Positions 21,373 through 32,526 of a stretch of 64,000 bases of DNA are shown here, piece after piece. Source of the DNA: Aricia agestis (taxonomy: Eukaryota; Arthropoda; Insecta; Lepidoptera; Lycaenidae); the NCBI RefSeq assembly GCF_905147365.1, contig NC_056420.1, positions 8,318,001 to 8,382,000 on the forward strand. The letters run 5' to 3'. How positions within the stretch are numbered: position 1 is the stretch's first letter; every line of letters starts with the position of its first letter. The notes under the pieces are model-generated. The model did not search any database. It saw nothing but the letters and a program-made list of their open reading frames with translations, and was not told where the DNA came from. A program made the position numbers and the translations under genes.

Positions 21373-22342
21373 AGGTATGACTAGTGACTACGTTATTTTT
21401 AATACAGCATCAGTCTTCTGGTAGTTGTTGATATTATAATGATGGTTAAACAAATAGTTTTTGTACTTGCGGTCTGTAAGCAAAACGTAATGTTCCGTTG
21501 ATATTCGTGGTAAGAAATGATATCAGTACGTCACGCCATACGTTGTCCGTATGTCTCAATCTTATTTTCAGATCTACATAATTTTATGGAAGTAATCATT
21601 CCGTCTGGCAAAACAGAATTGTCATCGACGAAATCGGTATTACGGGGAAGTAAACTAGACATCGTAAATTTTAAGTGTTAGAGACTAGCCATGAAAACAG
21701 ATGGCTTGATATACAGATCCAAGAAAATAGCTCTATTTACCGAAGCAAATATCCAATTGTTATTTTTGTAACTATTTATCCAATACAATATAATATTATC
21801 CCTTGATAGAAGGAAAACGTAACGAAGGATATTATTTTTATTAAGTACTCCATCCACTTTCAGTAATATTATGTAAGTACCTATAGAGTATTTTACAATC
21901 GTTGTCTTCTTTATTCCATAGACCGTCTCCGTTTATGGAGTAAAGAAGACCTGAGCCATACAAATTTTATTTCCTCCTATTGACTCCAAAAAAAAATCCC
22001 TATCCAACCTAACACTTTCAACCAGATTTCAGATTTACAATAACATACAACCTTATTTATGATAAACGCGCCCTAAAAAGGAAGATATAATAAATACATT
22101 ATAACAATAATCATGACGTCACAATACTTGTGACTCATCTATTCCTTTAGGTCTTCGATTGTTTCTTATCTTATCGGGGAAATTCATCGGCAGCATGTAA
22201 GCGGTAAACGTTTCTGAAGATTTGTTAATGTAATGAATATATTGAAAGTCATTGTTAATTAAGTAAATTAATACCCGATGTCCTTAGCTCTACATAACAC
22301 TTACCTAGATAGATACCATATACTTACATGACTTTATGAAGA

Positions 22343-22552
22343 TCTACATACTAATATTATAAAGGTGTGTCTGTCTGTTATACCTCTTCACGCCTAAACC
22401 GCTAAACCGATTTTTTTAAATTAGGATGAAGATACCTATATAAAGTCCCGGAAAGGACATCTAGGATATTTTTTATCACGGAAAATGTACGGTTCCGCGC
22501 GATATACGAATTCTGGCACATCGGAGTTGCGGCCTGCGGGCGTCACATAGTC
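22343..22552 (+). mobile_element. Lep1-like non-autonomous Helitron
   Basis: TACATACTAATATTATAAAG, a short GTCTGTCTG tract, TCTTCACGCCTAAACCGC, CCCGGAAAGGACATCTAGG, CGGGCGTCACATAGTC. The terminal CTAGT reads ATAGT. Confidence 0.7.
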
Positions 22553-22656
22553 TATAATAATAATATTATGAGCAATGATTTACATTATTTGGAAGAATAT
22601 GGTACAATAAGCTGACGAAGTATTTAACATTTAACAGTAGGTATCTCAAGTATTTA

Positions 22657-22960
22657 TACGTGGGAGAGCCATGCTTCGGCACGAATGGGCCGGCTCGACC
22701 GGAGAAATACCACGTTCTCACAGAAAACCGGCGTGAAACAGCACTAGCGCTTTGTTTCGCCGAGTGAGTGAGTTTACCGGAGGCCCGATCCCCTACCCTA
22801 TTCCCTTCCCTTCCCTACCCTCTCCTGTTACCCTATTCCCTCTTAAAAGGCCGGCAACGCACCTGCAGCTCTTCTGATGCGAGTGTCCATGGGCGACGGA
22901 AGTTGCTTTCCATCAGATGACCCGTTTGCTCGATTGCCCCCTTATTTCATAAAAAAAAAG
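22657..22960 (+). mobile_element. SINE family 1, full-length copy
   Basis: Starts TACGTGGGAGAGCCATGCTT, then GGGCCGGCTCGACCGGAG, CGCCGAGTGAGTGAGTTTAC, a pyrimidine-rich (CCCTAYTCCCTTCC)n middle, GGCCGGCAACGCACCTGCAG, GGCGACGGAAGTTGC, CATCAGATGACCCGTTTGCT and an A-tail at 22950-22959. Other copies: 33065-33420, 9749-9950 and partial ones at 30947-31070 and 62502-62625. Confidence 0.8.
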
Positions 22961-23188
22961 TATAATATTTTTGTCCATGAAGACCTTGCTCAGCGGAGCA
23001 AGATCTTCAACTAGCGAGTTGAAGTATATGATTAGGTGCTAGAATTGTAAGCCTTGTTGAGATCGATAGACGATTACCTATCTAACTGTATTTTCAATGT
23101 CTATTTTTTGCAGAAATTCGCAGGAGGATGAAAAATCTGCGCCCAGATTAAATATTACAAGATGCTAAAAGATAAAGTTTTCATAACG

Positions 23189-23510
23189 GTTTTATTTCAC
23201 AGTTTATTACCTTTATTAGCTCATAATATTTACATTATATGAAAATATAAGAAGAAAATAACTACGACGATGCATATTTCCTTATCAAACTATCTGGGTA
23301 TCAAAGGACATTACCACAGTTTCGATGTATCGCAATATGAAGCTGATTATTTGTTTCACAGTTTATTAACCTTTATAAGCTCATAATATTTACAAATATT
23401 ATTATGAAAATATTTAAAGAAGAATATAACTACCGCGATGCATATTTCCTTATCAAATCATCTGGGTATCAGAGGACATTACTACAGTTTCAATGTATCG
23501 CAATATTTTC
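23189..23510. repeat. tandem duplication, unit about 160 bp, two copies
   Basis: Copy 1 (about 23189-23340) and copy 2 (about 23351-23505) share TTTCACAGTTTATTA, GCTCATAATATTTACA, GATGCATATTTCCTTATCAA and TTTCAATGTATCGCAATAT-like segments in the same order, with scattered changes. It has no coding signal; the 139-residue frame from 23438 spans copy 2 and the hAT element beside it. Confidence 0.8.
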
Positions 23511-23601
23511 GTCTGGTACCATGTGAAAAACTTTGTCAAACAACCATAGCTGTGGCCAATGCTTGTTTTTCTTCAAATGAAAGCTGGCTATTAGCTGCAT
23601 G

Positions 23602-25014
23602 TAGGGATTGCAATCCGGAAAACCGGATCCGGAAATTCGCCGGATCCGGCGTCATTTTAGGGGTACCGAATCCGGTCCCAATACACCGGATCCGGAGACC
23701 GGATCCGGTGTATTGGGACCGGATAATAGTTAATAGAATCAGGCGTTACTTTGCGGAAATCCGTAGCCTAAAATTTTGTTGGGGTTTATTTCGTGGAATA
23801 TTGCTAAAAATAATAATATACTTTAATTTGTGGCAAACTGATATGGTTGTTGCATGAATAAGTTACGTTAAATGCGTTACCCCTGGATAAGCTTTTTCAC
23901 ACTTTTTTAGGGTTCTGTAGTGAACAATGAACCGTTATAGTTTTGGTCTGTCTATCCGTCTGTGTGTCTGTCCGTCTGTCAGCCCGCGGTTTTGCTCAGA
24001 GACTATATTATATAGGACCTACAAAGCTGTAAATTGGCATAAATATACATATTAATGATTCCAACAAAGGGGTACGTAAAATCTTAAAAATATATATTTT
24101 AATGTTACCTCCCGTACACATGAAGCGGGGATGATTTTTTTTTCGCATCCACCCGACCGTGTGGGGTGTTCGTTGGATAGGTTTTAAAAATATTAAGAGT
24201 ATTCTTAGATCATTTTCTGATTAAGGGATCTATTTGTGCAATATGAAGTTTTAAAGTGGAAAAAATCGTTAGAGTCCAGTGTCCTCCCCTTATACCAGCT
24301 AAACGGTTGCTTCTGGAAATGTGAAAAAATTCACGAGAGTAGGAAATATGCTGAATTTAAAAGGAAAACTATCACGGCTAAGAATACTTCATAAGTTATT
24401 GAGTAATAGTCGATCAACTAAAAAATGTTTTCGTAAGAAGTACAAAGGAACTTCTTGTTCAAATTCCTTTGAACGTAACTGAGATGATGTTGTTAGTAGT
24501 GTAAAATACGTCATAAATCTATATTCATTGACTACAAAAATTATCAAAAACTATCGGTACCGTACTACGGAACCGCAGCAACTCTATTAGAAGTATTTGG
24601 TAAGTGACGCTTTTAAATGATGAGCAAAAAATTTATGTATATCGTTAAATATCAACTCGCCATTGACTACAGCTCCGTAAGGTGGTGGGGAGAGTGCAAT
24701 TAACCTTCTCATTCTTCTAGGCTAGGCCGACTATGTTGCGATAATGCCGTAATGTTGGAATAATGGTAATGGAATAATATTTTAAACGGACATTTAAAAT
24801 ATTATTCCATGCTCTACAGTTTTTAAAGAGTGGTTATCTCGCTTTGAAAATATTGCATTAATCAGCTACAAGTGATATATATGCCTTAGCATATATGCCT
24901 TGTTATTGAATTAGAATGCAAAAATAGGATGATTTTCGGTTTTTAGTTTCATCAATCCGGCCGAATCCGGTCGGATCGGGCCGGATTGAAAATGACGCCG
25001 GATTGCAATCCCTA
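23602..25014. mobile_element. hAT-type element, 1,413 bp, with CCGGATCCGG subterminal repeats
   Basis: The terminal inverted repeats are TAGGGATTGCAATCCGG and its exact complement, and an exact 8-bp duplication GCTGCATG flanks the element (23594-23601 and 25015-25022). Next to the left end, 23620-23720 contains many CCGGATCCGG and GGATCCGG motifs, partly as an inverted pair around CCCAATACACCGG; fewer GGCCGAATCCGG motifs lie at the right end (24955-25000). Inside is a fragment of a repeat with GTCTGTCCGTCTGTC (23908-24590). No transposase motif is visible in any frame, so it is non-autonomous or internally replaced. Confidence 0.88.
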
Positions 25015-25052
25015 GCTGCATGGTAGAGATTTCGATGACGATCTCCAAACTA

Positions 25053-25254
25053 TCCATACTAATATTATGCGAAAGTGTGTCTATCTGTCTGTTACATCTT
25101 CACATCCAAACCGTTGGAGCGATTTTGCTGATATTTGGTATGAAGATACTGTGAGTCCCGGGAAAGGACATACGATACTTTCTATCCCGAAAAATGTACG
25201 GTTTCCGCGCGATAAACGCATTTTAACGAAACGGAGTTGCGGACGTTATCTAGT
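25053..25254 (+). mobile_element. Lep1-like non-autonomous Helitron
   Basis: TCCATACTAATATTATGCGA, short GTCTATCTGTCTG, GGGAAAGGACATACGATAC, GAAAAATGTACGGTT, AACGGAGTTGCGGACGTTAT then CTAGT. It starts 30 bp after the target duplication of the hAT element. Confidence 0.75.
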
Positions 25255-25823
25255 GGAAGATTAGGCAAGCTAATATGAAGGGAGCTGTAAGAGTCCCACG
25301 TCACTGAACCGTAGTTTTTTTAATCTCTTCAAATACTCAACTGAAAGGGCAATTAGTGGCAAAATCAATAATGAACCACTCGCCTAGCGTTCCCGTTGAG
25401 GGCTGCATAGAGGTGTCACAAATGAATCTATTGACCCACATGCCAGCCAAGTCATTCATAGACAAAGCACTCACTGCTTACATAATGAAAAAATAATTAG
25501 GAATTGCAACGATTTCACATTTGACTTTGCAGATGGGAAGAGATCTATGCTGTATCTGTTACCACTTCACAGTTCACGCAACCCCTGAACCGATTTAGAT
25601 TTAATTCGGATAAAGAACTTGGAAACAATTCATCGAAATATAATAGTTTTTGTTACTTATAGACAGCAAGGATCACCTTGCTAGCGAAAATCATGTGTGT
25701 CTAGCGTTAAAAAAATCTACATTAATTTAAAAATTACAACGTTGCTTTATTATCTTGTCATTAGTTCGACGACTAATAAGCAGTCATAGTGACGAAACCT
25801 TTAGACGATATTATGCAGTAGTC

Positions 25824-26033
25824 ATCCATGCTAACATTATAAATGCGAAAGTCTGTCTGTATGTTTGTTACCTCTTCACGCCGCCCAAGCCACTGAACTA
25901 ATTTCACTGAAATTATGTATGTAGGTACTCTGAGTCTCGGGAAAGGACATAGGATACTTTTATCCTGGAAAAATGTACGATCTCCACGCGATAAACGAAT
26001 TTTGGCGCAACGGAGTTGCAGGCGTCATCTAGT
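25824..26033 (+). mobile_element. Lep1-like non-autonomous Helitron
   Basis: ATCCATGCTAACATTATAAA, GTCTGTCTGTATGTTTG, TCTCGGGAAAGGACATAGG, TGGCGCAACGGAGTTGC, GGCGTCATCTAGT. Its end abuts the next repeat at 26034. Confidence 0.75.
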
Positions 26034-26195
26034 CTACACTAATTTAATAAAGAGGTTAAAGTTTGTTTTTTTGTTTGGAGGCGGTAATCTCTGAAACAAC
26101 TGGTCCGATTTCAAAAATTTGAACACCGATAGAAAGCTGGTGTGTTCTTACCTCCTGAGTGACAAGTTTTTTAAGCCGCAGGCAAAAGCTAGTAT
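26034..26195 (+). mobile_element. second Helitron-like repeat (TCTACACTAAT ... GCTAGT)
   Basis: Starts TCTACACTAATTTAATAAAG, continues GTTTGGAGGCGGTAATCTC, GAAACAACTGGTCCGATTTC, and ends CAGGCAAAAGCTAGT. The TC start and CTAGT end are Helitron-like. It is joined directly to the preceding Lep1 copy, either as a nested or an adjacent insertion. Confidence 0.6.
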
Positions 26196-27125
26196 TCAAT
26201 AAATCCGAACACCTCAATTACTCTACAACGACTTGTACGTGTTACTTTAATATTAATTAGATTACGAAGAAGTTTCCACCAAATTCGGCTACTATAAATC
26301 GTGACGCCCGCGCCGAGCACGCACTTGACCGATTTTCCCGAAATAGAACCGAAAACAGATTAGCTGTAAGTGATAAGTGTTCGGTTAGCCTTTTATTGAT
26401 TTCTAATTATGTTTCGGGTATGACACGACGAAACATAATATTAATCGTCTTAAGACGGCCGCTCGAAACGACAGATCGTAAATAAACATTTAGTCAAATT
26501 GAATTCGATAACGAAAAGTTAGAAATCAAAGATGTTATAAGACTCTATTGCTAGGTCTAAGTGGCAAAGCACCTTGCTAATGAAGTCGTTTTCGACTGTC
26601 ACCAACGATAATAATAATTATAAAGTCTAATTCAAATGCCTGCGTTCAAACAAATACAAGGCAACATCCCTATTAGGGATGATGACAAGGTCAAAGATTA
26701 GCGAATTTTGTTAATAAAATAAAGAAATCACGGTAAAAAATAAGTGTTCCCAAAATTTCAGCTTGATAGCATTTGTATTTTTTTTGTTATGCGCCTTCAA
26801 AGTTGGATATTGAAGTCGAATTTTTTTTAATTAAATTTCTTCATATTTGTATACCATTCGATAATTATGCAATTAAAAGCAACTTTTGTTATGAAACCAC
26901 GTTCATAAACGCAATATTTAATATACCTGTCGAACAAAGTTCTCTCCCGATGCGTACAAACTACGAAAGAGTGACGTCATACTTTCGTAGCACTTTGTAT
27001 GGAGCGTTTCGGGCAGGTCTTTTTTATGAGATATTTGAATTGTTATAACTTGGTGATTTTTTAAGCTATCAGAGTCATTCTTTCATCGATGTTTCTATTT
27101 TTAAGTGTCTTTCAATTACGGATAA

Positions 27126-27286
27126 TGTCGTATTGTGCAGGATGGTGAGCTTGGAGATTGTTTTAAAATAAAAGACAGGCTTCGACTTGACTTCTTGTAT
27201 TGCAGTTTGACATAAAAGTAAAAAGACAAAGAACACGAACAGACTACAGACTAAAGAGCAGTGTTGCCAATTATCTATATGTAACA
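27126..27286 (-). repeat. 3' LTR of the Gypsy element
   Basis: 161 bp, no difference seen against the 5' LTR. The polypurine tract lies at 27287-27297 on the minus strand. Frames at 27075-27368 are translations of the LTR and flank. Confidence 0.93.
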
Positions 27287-27532
27287 TCTCCCCTTTTAAG
27301 ATTATATTAGTGACAATAAGGTAAGTACATTTTTTTTTTATTTTACAATATGTGACACAAGTATCCATAACCTATAGACAATTAAAAAAACAAATCTGAC
27401 TTTGACAATTCCAATGACAATGACATTTGACAGTAGTTAGTGACAACTGACATTAGACTTAAATTATTTACACAATACATATTTATACATTAAAGTGTAA
27501 TTTCTTAAATTCTAGAACTTAACAAACTTATT

Positions 27533-28903
27533 TTAATAATTATCATTAATAAAGTATTTAGGAGGTTTGACAATACGTCCTGACCGTGTTGTTATAGGCA
27601 ATCTAATTCTATCTTTTTCTTTTTCAGGTTTTTCAGAATCAGTGGCTGAAGATACCGGTTTTATAATGTGTTCACGATTTCTACGGAATGTTCCTTCTGG
27701 GGACTGAATAGTATAGCTACGAGGTTCGCTGTCTACCTGTTTTATTCTACCAGGAACCCAAGAACCACTAGGCTTGTGTTTAAAATATATATTATCACCA
27801 ACTAGTAAATCCGACAATTGTTTAAAGGTTTTAAAATTCAACAAATTAGTGTCAGCTCCTGTGTCTAAAAGAAAATTAACATTATGACTATTTATTGACA
27901 AATTAACTTGCCAAGACTCTTTACTTACATTATTGACATGAACTGCACCTACATATAAATCATTATTCGTATCAATACTGGAAATAATATGACTTTGTGT
28001 TTCTACAAAATTAACATTTTTGTTTTTACATGCTACGGCAAAATGATTATATTTACCACACTTATTACATTTGACTCCTATTGCTGGACATTTATATCTA
28101 TGAACCTGCAAACACCTACCACATTTTTTGTATAATTGGTGACTCGACTGTCTTGAACTCGATGACTGTCTGCTCCGGCTCGGCTGATTATTTATTCGAT
28201 GTGGTGTCCTAGACCTCTGCTTCTTATAACTGGAAGTAGATTGTACTTGTCCTACGAAGGAATTAGATGACTCTTCCAATGTTTTTGCCTGCTGCTTTGT
28301 GCACTCCATCTGCTTAGCTAGTAGAACTGCCTGTTCTAGTGTCTCCGGCTTTTGAATAAGTATTTTTTCTTGTATATAGTGGTTTTTCGAGTGTAAGTTC
28401 CAGCTAAATATATCTCTTATAAGCTCATCTTCCAATTTATCAAAATTACATTGCCTGCCTATGTTTTTTAAATCAGTGACATAGTCATCAATTTTTTCAT
28501 CTGATTTTTGCCTTCTGTTGAATAATTTATGACGTTCCATTGTAATGTTTATTTGAGGAATGAAATGTTTGTTAAACTTTTCTGCCAAGTCCTCGAACGA
28601 TATATTATCGATATCAACATTAAATGAATAAAATATGACTAGTGCATCTTGACCAATATGATGCAACAAAATGGCGACTTTGCGTTGGTCATTTTCATTT
28701 TCAAGATTATTAGCTCTCATGTATATTTTTAATTGTGTATACCAATTTTTCCATGCTAATGGCATATTTGAACTTCTTAGATCCAATGGTTTGAGCCCAT
28801 ACGTAATTGAAGAATTAGTTGTAGTGTGAGTTGTAGACTTACTCACGTGCCCGCCATGTTGTACATGAGGTTGTACCTGGCCCTGCGTTTCATCTTTATG
28901 CAT
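27533..28903 (-). CDS. fused Gag / protease start / integrase C-terminus ORF
   Basis: The ORF has 456 residues and starts 54 nt inside the 5' LTR. Residues 40-210 are a Ty3/Gypsy capsid-like region (WKNWYTQLKIYM, then a long helical part). Residues 220-258 are Ser/Arg-rich. Cysteine motifs are at 261-272 (CX2CX3HX3C) and 279-292 (CX2CX4HX4C, C279, C282, H287, C292). An aspartic protease start with FLLDTGADTN (D347, T348, G349) follows. At about residue 365-366 the frame jumps to LLVGDNIYFKHKPSGSW, which is integrase C-terminal sequence, and ends in a basic tail with TTRSGR. Reverse transcriptase, RNase H and the integrase core are missing. The fusion is in frame, with no stop. Confidence 0.9.
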   Translation of the reverse strand: MHKDETQGQVQPHVQHGGHVSKSTTHTTTNSSITYGLKPLDLRSSNMPLAWKNWYTQLKIYMRANNLENENDQRKVAILLHHIGQDALVIFYSFNVDIDNISFEDLAEKFNKHFIPQINITMERHKLFNRRQKSDEKIDDYVTDLKNIGRQCNFDKLEDELIRDIFSWNLHSKNHYIQEKILIQKPETLEQAVLLAKQMECTKQQAKTLEESSNSFVGQVQSTSSYKKQRSRTPHRINNQPSRSRQSSSSRQSSHQLYKKCGRCLQVHRYKCPAIGVKCNKCGKYNHFAVACKNKNVNFVETQSHIISSIDTNNDLYVGAVHVNNVSKESWQVNLSINSHNVNFLLDTGADTNLLNFKTFKQLSDLLVGDNIYFKHKPSGSWVPGRIKQVDSEPRSYTIQSPEGTFRRNREHIIKPVSSATDSEKPEKEKDRIRLPITTRSGRIVKPPKYFINDNY

Positions 28904-28957
28904 TTTCTTGCAAGTGAACTGATATTCTTATTCTTCAGACTTCTACTTCTGACACCA

Positions 28958-29118
28958 TGTCGTATTGTGCAGGATGGTGAGCTTGGAGATTGTTTTAAAA
29001 TAAAAGACAGGCTTCGACTTGACTTCTTGTATTGCAGTTTGACATAAAAGTAAAAAGACAAAGAACACGAACAGACTACAGACTAAAGAGCAGTGTTGCC
29101 AATTATCTATATGTAACA
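28958..29118 (-). repeat. 5' LTR of the Gypsy element
   Basis: 161 bp, bounded by TG...CA, with the primer-binding site TGGTGTCAGAAGT directly downstream on the minus strand (28957 and below). As the 5' LTR it should carry the element's promoter. Confidence 0.93.
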
Positions 29119-29532
29119 GATAAGAAAAAAAATAGTCATCATGCCTATTGTATACAAAACAATATTACCAATACAACCAGCTGTTGCGGATGATCAAAAT
29201 ACCACTTTTTGTGATCGTGCTATACTTACCCACCGTACCCATGCGCTCCGTAGCCCTTATGTTTTCAAGGTCTCACGTCATTTCGTGCCAATAATTTAAT
29301 TCATAATAACATAGTACATAATTATCTTATGAAAGTAATTGCGGAGTTTCTAAAGGTTTTTTTGGACTCAAGAGTTTAAATTTCAATAGCGTTTAATATC
29401 GGCCAATCAAAAGCACCAGTAAGTAGATAAACTACTGACAAAAATCCTGAGAGAACAAGCACTACGAAAGCAGACCATAAATCATAAAAAAATTCAAATT
29501 CTTCAACCGGGGGCGACCTACCCAAAAAACCT

Positions 29533-29605
29533 TATCTCTTCACACTCACGCCTGTCTTTCATATGCCAGGTAAAAAGGACGACACGGAATCATCGCCGAG
29601 TTAGC
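29533..29605 (+). repeat. left member of a 70-bp inverted pair
   Basis: CTCTTCACACTCACGCCTGT, CATATGCCAGGTAAAAAGGA and CGGAATCATCGCCGAGTTA recur in opposite orientation at about 35856-35925. No other similarity between the flanks is evident. Confidence 0.6.
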
Positions 29606-30946
29606 GGGCAGTTATAGGTATTCTTTTTTTTTAAAGGATGTTATTAAAAAATATGTAACATAATCCCTGCCTTATCTATAATGTAATTATACTAAAAAGT
29701 TTCAAGCTTCATTTTAATGTATTACTCGAATACTAGCAGTTTAACGTGTTAATTATATTGGTGATTTGGAACTTGGAAGCAACTTCACAATTTTTTTCTA
29801 CCGAGAAAATTGTATGCTATCGTGTTTTTGAGTAACATAGTCACTAGTGTTAGTCCTGAAGTTTGCTGTATCTTAATTTAACAGTTCAGTTTTTCATTAA
29901 TATTGTCTGTAGTCATCGTCTTTAATATCAATTACAGACGATCATGTAAAGCAATTTGATATAAACGCGCCCTCAAAATCCTACCAAATAAAGTAGCTCC
30001 TTTGTTACTTAAGAATAGTCTCAAATGCCCAATACCAAGTGTTGTAAACAGTCATATCTGAGATATTTCACACCATTCACGTCGTGTCAACACTGGCCCG
30101 ACTGGTGGTCGAGACTCGAGACTGGTGAATAAGAAATGTTTATCTAAACAACTGCACTGGGTCAGCTTTGAGACCTCTTAAAATGTAAAACTATTTTCTC
30201 TACACACCGTAGAGTCTAGTAGGCAGCGGCGCTATTCCTAGAATTAATGCTGGAAACCGCAATGACAAATATTCAATCAGTACCTCGATTTTGGCTATTT
30301 TAATACAGCTTCTTTAATCTTATTTATAACTAAAGGGTGTGTCATCTTAAATCGGGTTGTAGAAGTTATTAATTTAAGATTAAAATAACACGTATATCCG
30401 TCGCTATCCTAATTCCTGACTTACAAATGATTTTGGTTGTTAGTTTAAAGACAATCCTGATTCCAAAATAATGAAAATACATATAATAAAGAGCTAGAGA
30501 GCATTCTCGATTAACCTTTATAAAATCGGTTAGATATAAGAAGAAATAAAGCAACAACAAAAACTATCCATCATCGATCTAAAACCTACAAAGCGGAATT
30601 AATTGCCCGCCTCTATTATGAAAATGGAATGTCCCGTTCTGTGACGTCACAAATGAAGCCATGAGTGGATGAACTGGGTAACTAACATTTTACAACATAA
30701 GAGCAATAATTACCAAATTTTTCCTTTATAATTTTAACAAACCTTACCTACTTCATCACCTAGGTAATATATCTAGCTATACATAGAATCCACAATAAAT
30801 TTTTTTCAAATAATTTTCCCGGTTCTAAAGCTTCATTTATCCAAAAAAAACCTTCTGGAACGAACTGTCGCCAGCAGCACCAGCGGTATTTCCGGACCAA
30901 TACGACCAAGAAACTTCCAAGAAGAGAGCGTATTCCATCTTTAAAT

Positions 30947-31070
30947 GCCGGCAACGCTCTTTTGCTCTCTTTATCTCTAGCTCTTTTTATGTTGCGAGTG
31001 TCCCTGGGCGACGGTAGTTGCTTTCCATCAGGGCTCGTTTGCCCCCCTTCTTTTAATAATAAAAAACTCT
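30947..31070 (+). mobile_element. SINE family 1, 3' half
   Basis: GCCGGCAACGCTC, a 25-bp insertion of CTCTTT-rich sequence, GTTGCGAGTGTCCCTGGGCG, GGTAGTTGCTTTCCATCAGG, CTCGTTTGCCCCCC and an A-rich tail. The 5' half is missing. Confidence 0.7.
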
Positions 31071-31375
31071 AGTTTTCAAATTATAAGTTACCCACTTCAT
31101 CCATGTCTTCAAACACGTGTCAGTCTAATGTCTCTAATGACGAAATCAATCTCATTTCTGCGTCTGCAGCCTTACAACTGTCAGGTAATACAGCACGAAA
31201 CCTTAGTATTTAGGCTTCGAATTCTATATTTAATAACTGTGTTCGAGGTTGTTAATGGTAGCCTGCAGGGGTCAAACTAGATAATTAGGAGGAGTTCAAG
31301 GTCAGGTACGTATGCGTAGGGTCAAAGGTATGGCTGGTACATGAATTGCTTGAAGGCTTGTATTAAGTTAATTAA

Positions 31376-31848
31376 GAGGATACAACAGGGGCTAGAGAAA
31401 TGAAAAAAAAGTACGTGTAATATCTATAGCTGTCTCCCTTACCTCAAGCCTATACCGCAGAACGCGATAGAGACAACTGCAGAAAATCCAGAAAATCAAC
31501 GATTCGTTGTCCCCTGATTCCTTCTCCAAAACTTAACCGATTTAAGTACTTTTTTCATTAAAGATTAAAAAAAGGCTTGAGCTGTGTTCCTATGTTTTGC
31601 TTTTTTTGTATAATCTAGCCAAATCTGTTTTCTGGACGTTTGAACACAGTGGAAAATCTGGCCATTTTTCTGGGTTTTTGAACGTTCATATCTTATTTAA
31701 TAATTAAATTATGAAAAAAAAGAAAACATAGGGACATTGTATTAGTGGCCGTAGATATTCAGGAAAAAAATTATAACTCTACTAGCATTATCCAGGGAGG
31801 AAACAGGGTACAACGTTTGTATGGAAAAAAGGGCGGTGTGGAATCCTC
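31376..31848. mobile_element. piggyBac-type MITE, 473 bp, copy 1
   Basis: TTAA flanks both ends (31372-31375, 31849-31852). The ends are GAGGATACAACAGG and GGTGTGGAATCCTC, imperfect inverted repeats. The copy at 40071-40543 has exactly the same length and differs at roughly ten positions. A TTAA target is the hallmark of piggyBac. No ORF of note. Confidence 0.88.
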
Positions 31849-32005
31849 TTAAGATATTTAGTTGTACCAGGTGTTTTACGCGTTAGGTAATAAAGCAGAG
31901 ATATGAGTCGCTATTGCAGCTGTAATAAATGGTTTACCTTTTCGTACTTGGGAGTTAAAAGCTTGACTCACCGGAGCTACAGTGTTAGAGCAACAAAAAT
32001 TACGA

Positions 32006-32442
32006 TTTTTAGGGTTCCGTACCCAAAGGGTATAAACGGGACCCTATTACTGAGACTTCGATGTCTGTCCGTCTGTCTGTCTCCAGGCTGTATTTCATGA
32101 ACCGCTATAGCTAGACTTCTGAAATCTTCACAGATTGTGTATGTCTGTTGCCGCTATAACAACAAATAGTGAAACCAAATAAAATTAATGTTTTTAAAGG
32201 GGGGCTCCCATACAAGAGACGTGATTTTTTTCGGCCTTTTTCGCTCTATATCAATAATGGCAAGAGGTAGGCACTTCAATTTTACACACATTCTTTTGTT
32301 ATATATGTACTTATAATATTTAATAATAATATTAAAATAAAATAAAAATTTAAGGGGGACTCCCAAAAACACAATTTGTAGCCTATTTTTGCTTCAAGTA
32401 TCGGTACGGAACCCTTCGTCCGACTCGCACTTGGCCGATTTT
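32006..32442 (-). repeat. GGCCAAGTGCGAGTCGG repeat family
   Basis: Opposite orientation to 5973-6415: starts TTTTTAGGGTTCCGTACCCA, has GTCTGTCCGTCTGTCTGTC, GGGGGCTCCCATACAAGAG, and ends TCCGACTCGCACTTGGCCGA. Confidence 0.75.
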
Positions 32443-32504
32443 ATTGATATTTAAAAGAAAGAATAATCAATGCGCATGCGATATTTGTCGATGGCTTATA
32501 AAGT

Positions 32505-32526
32505 CAACCTAACCTAACCTAACCTA
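32505..32526. repeat. interstitial CCTAA (TTAGG-type) telomere motif
   Basis: AACCTAACCTAACCTAACCT, about four units. TTAGG is the usual insect and lepidopteran telomere repeat. The tract is short and may be chance or a relic. Confidence 0.6.

Larger units (their letters stand above)
27126..29118 (-). mobile_element. recent Ty3/Gypsy LTR retrotransposon with internal deletion, 1,993 bp
   Basis: Two 161-bp LTRs (27126-27286 and 28958-29118) read as identical. In element orientation each starts TGTTAC and ends CGACA, and a 5-bp duplication GATAA flanks the insertion (27121-27125 and 29119-29123). Just inside the 5' LTR is TGGTGTCAGAAGT, which fits a tRNA-Leu primer site, and AAAAGGGGAGA before the 3' LTR is the polypurine tract. 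One long ORF fills the inside. The length is far below that of an autonomous Gypsy element because most of pol is gone. Confidence 0.95.

Noticed and set aside
23438..23857. 139-residue plus-strand ORF
   Set aside because: It spans the second copy of a tandem duplication, a target duplication and the left end of a hAT element, so it is a chance frame.
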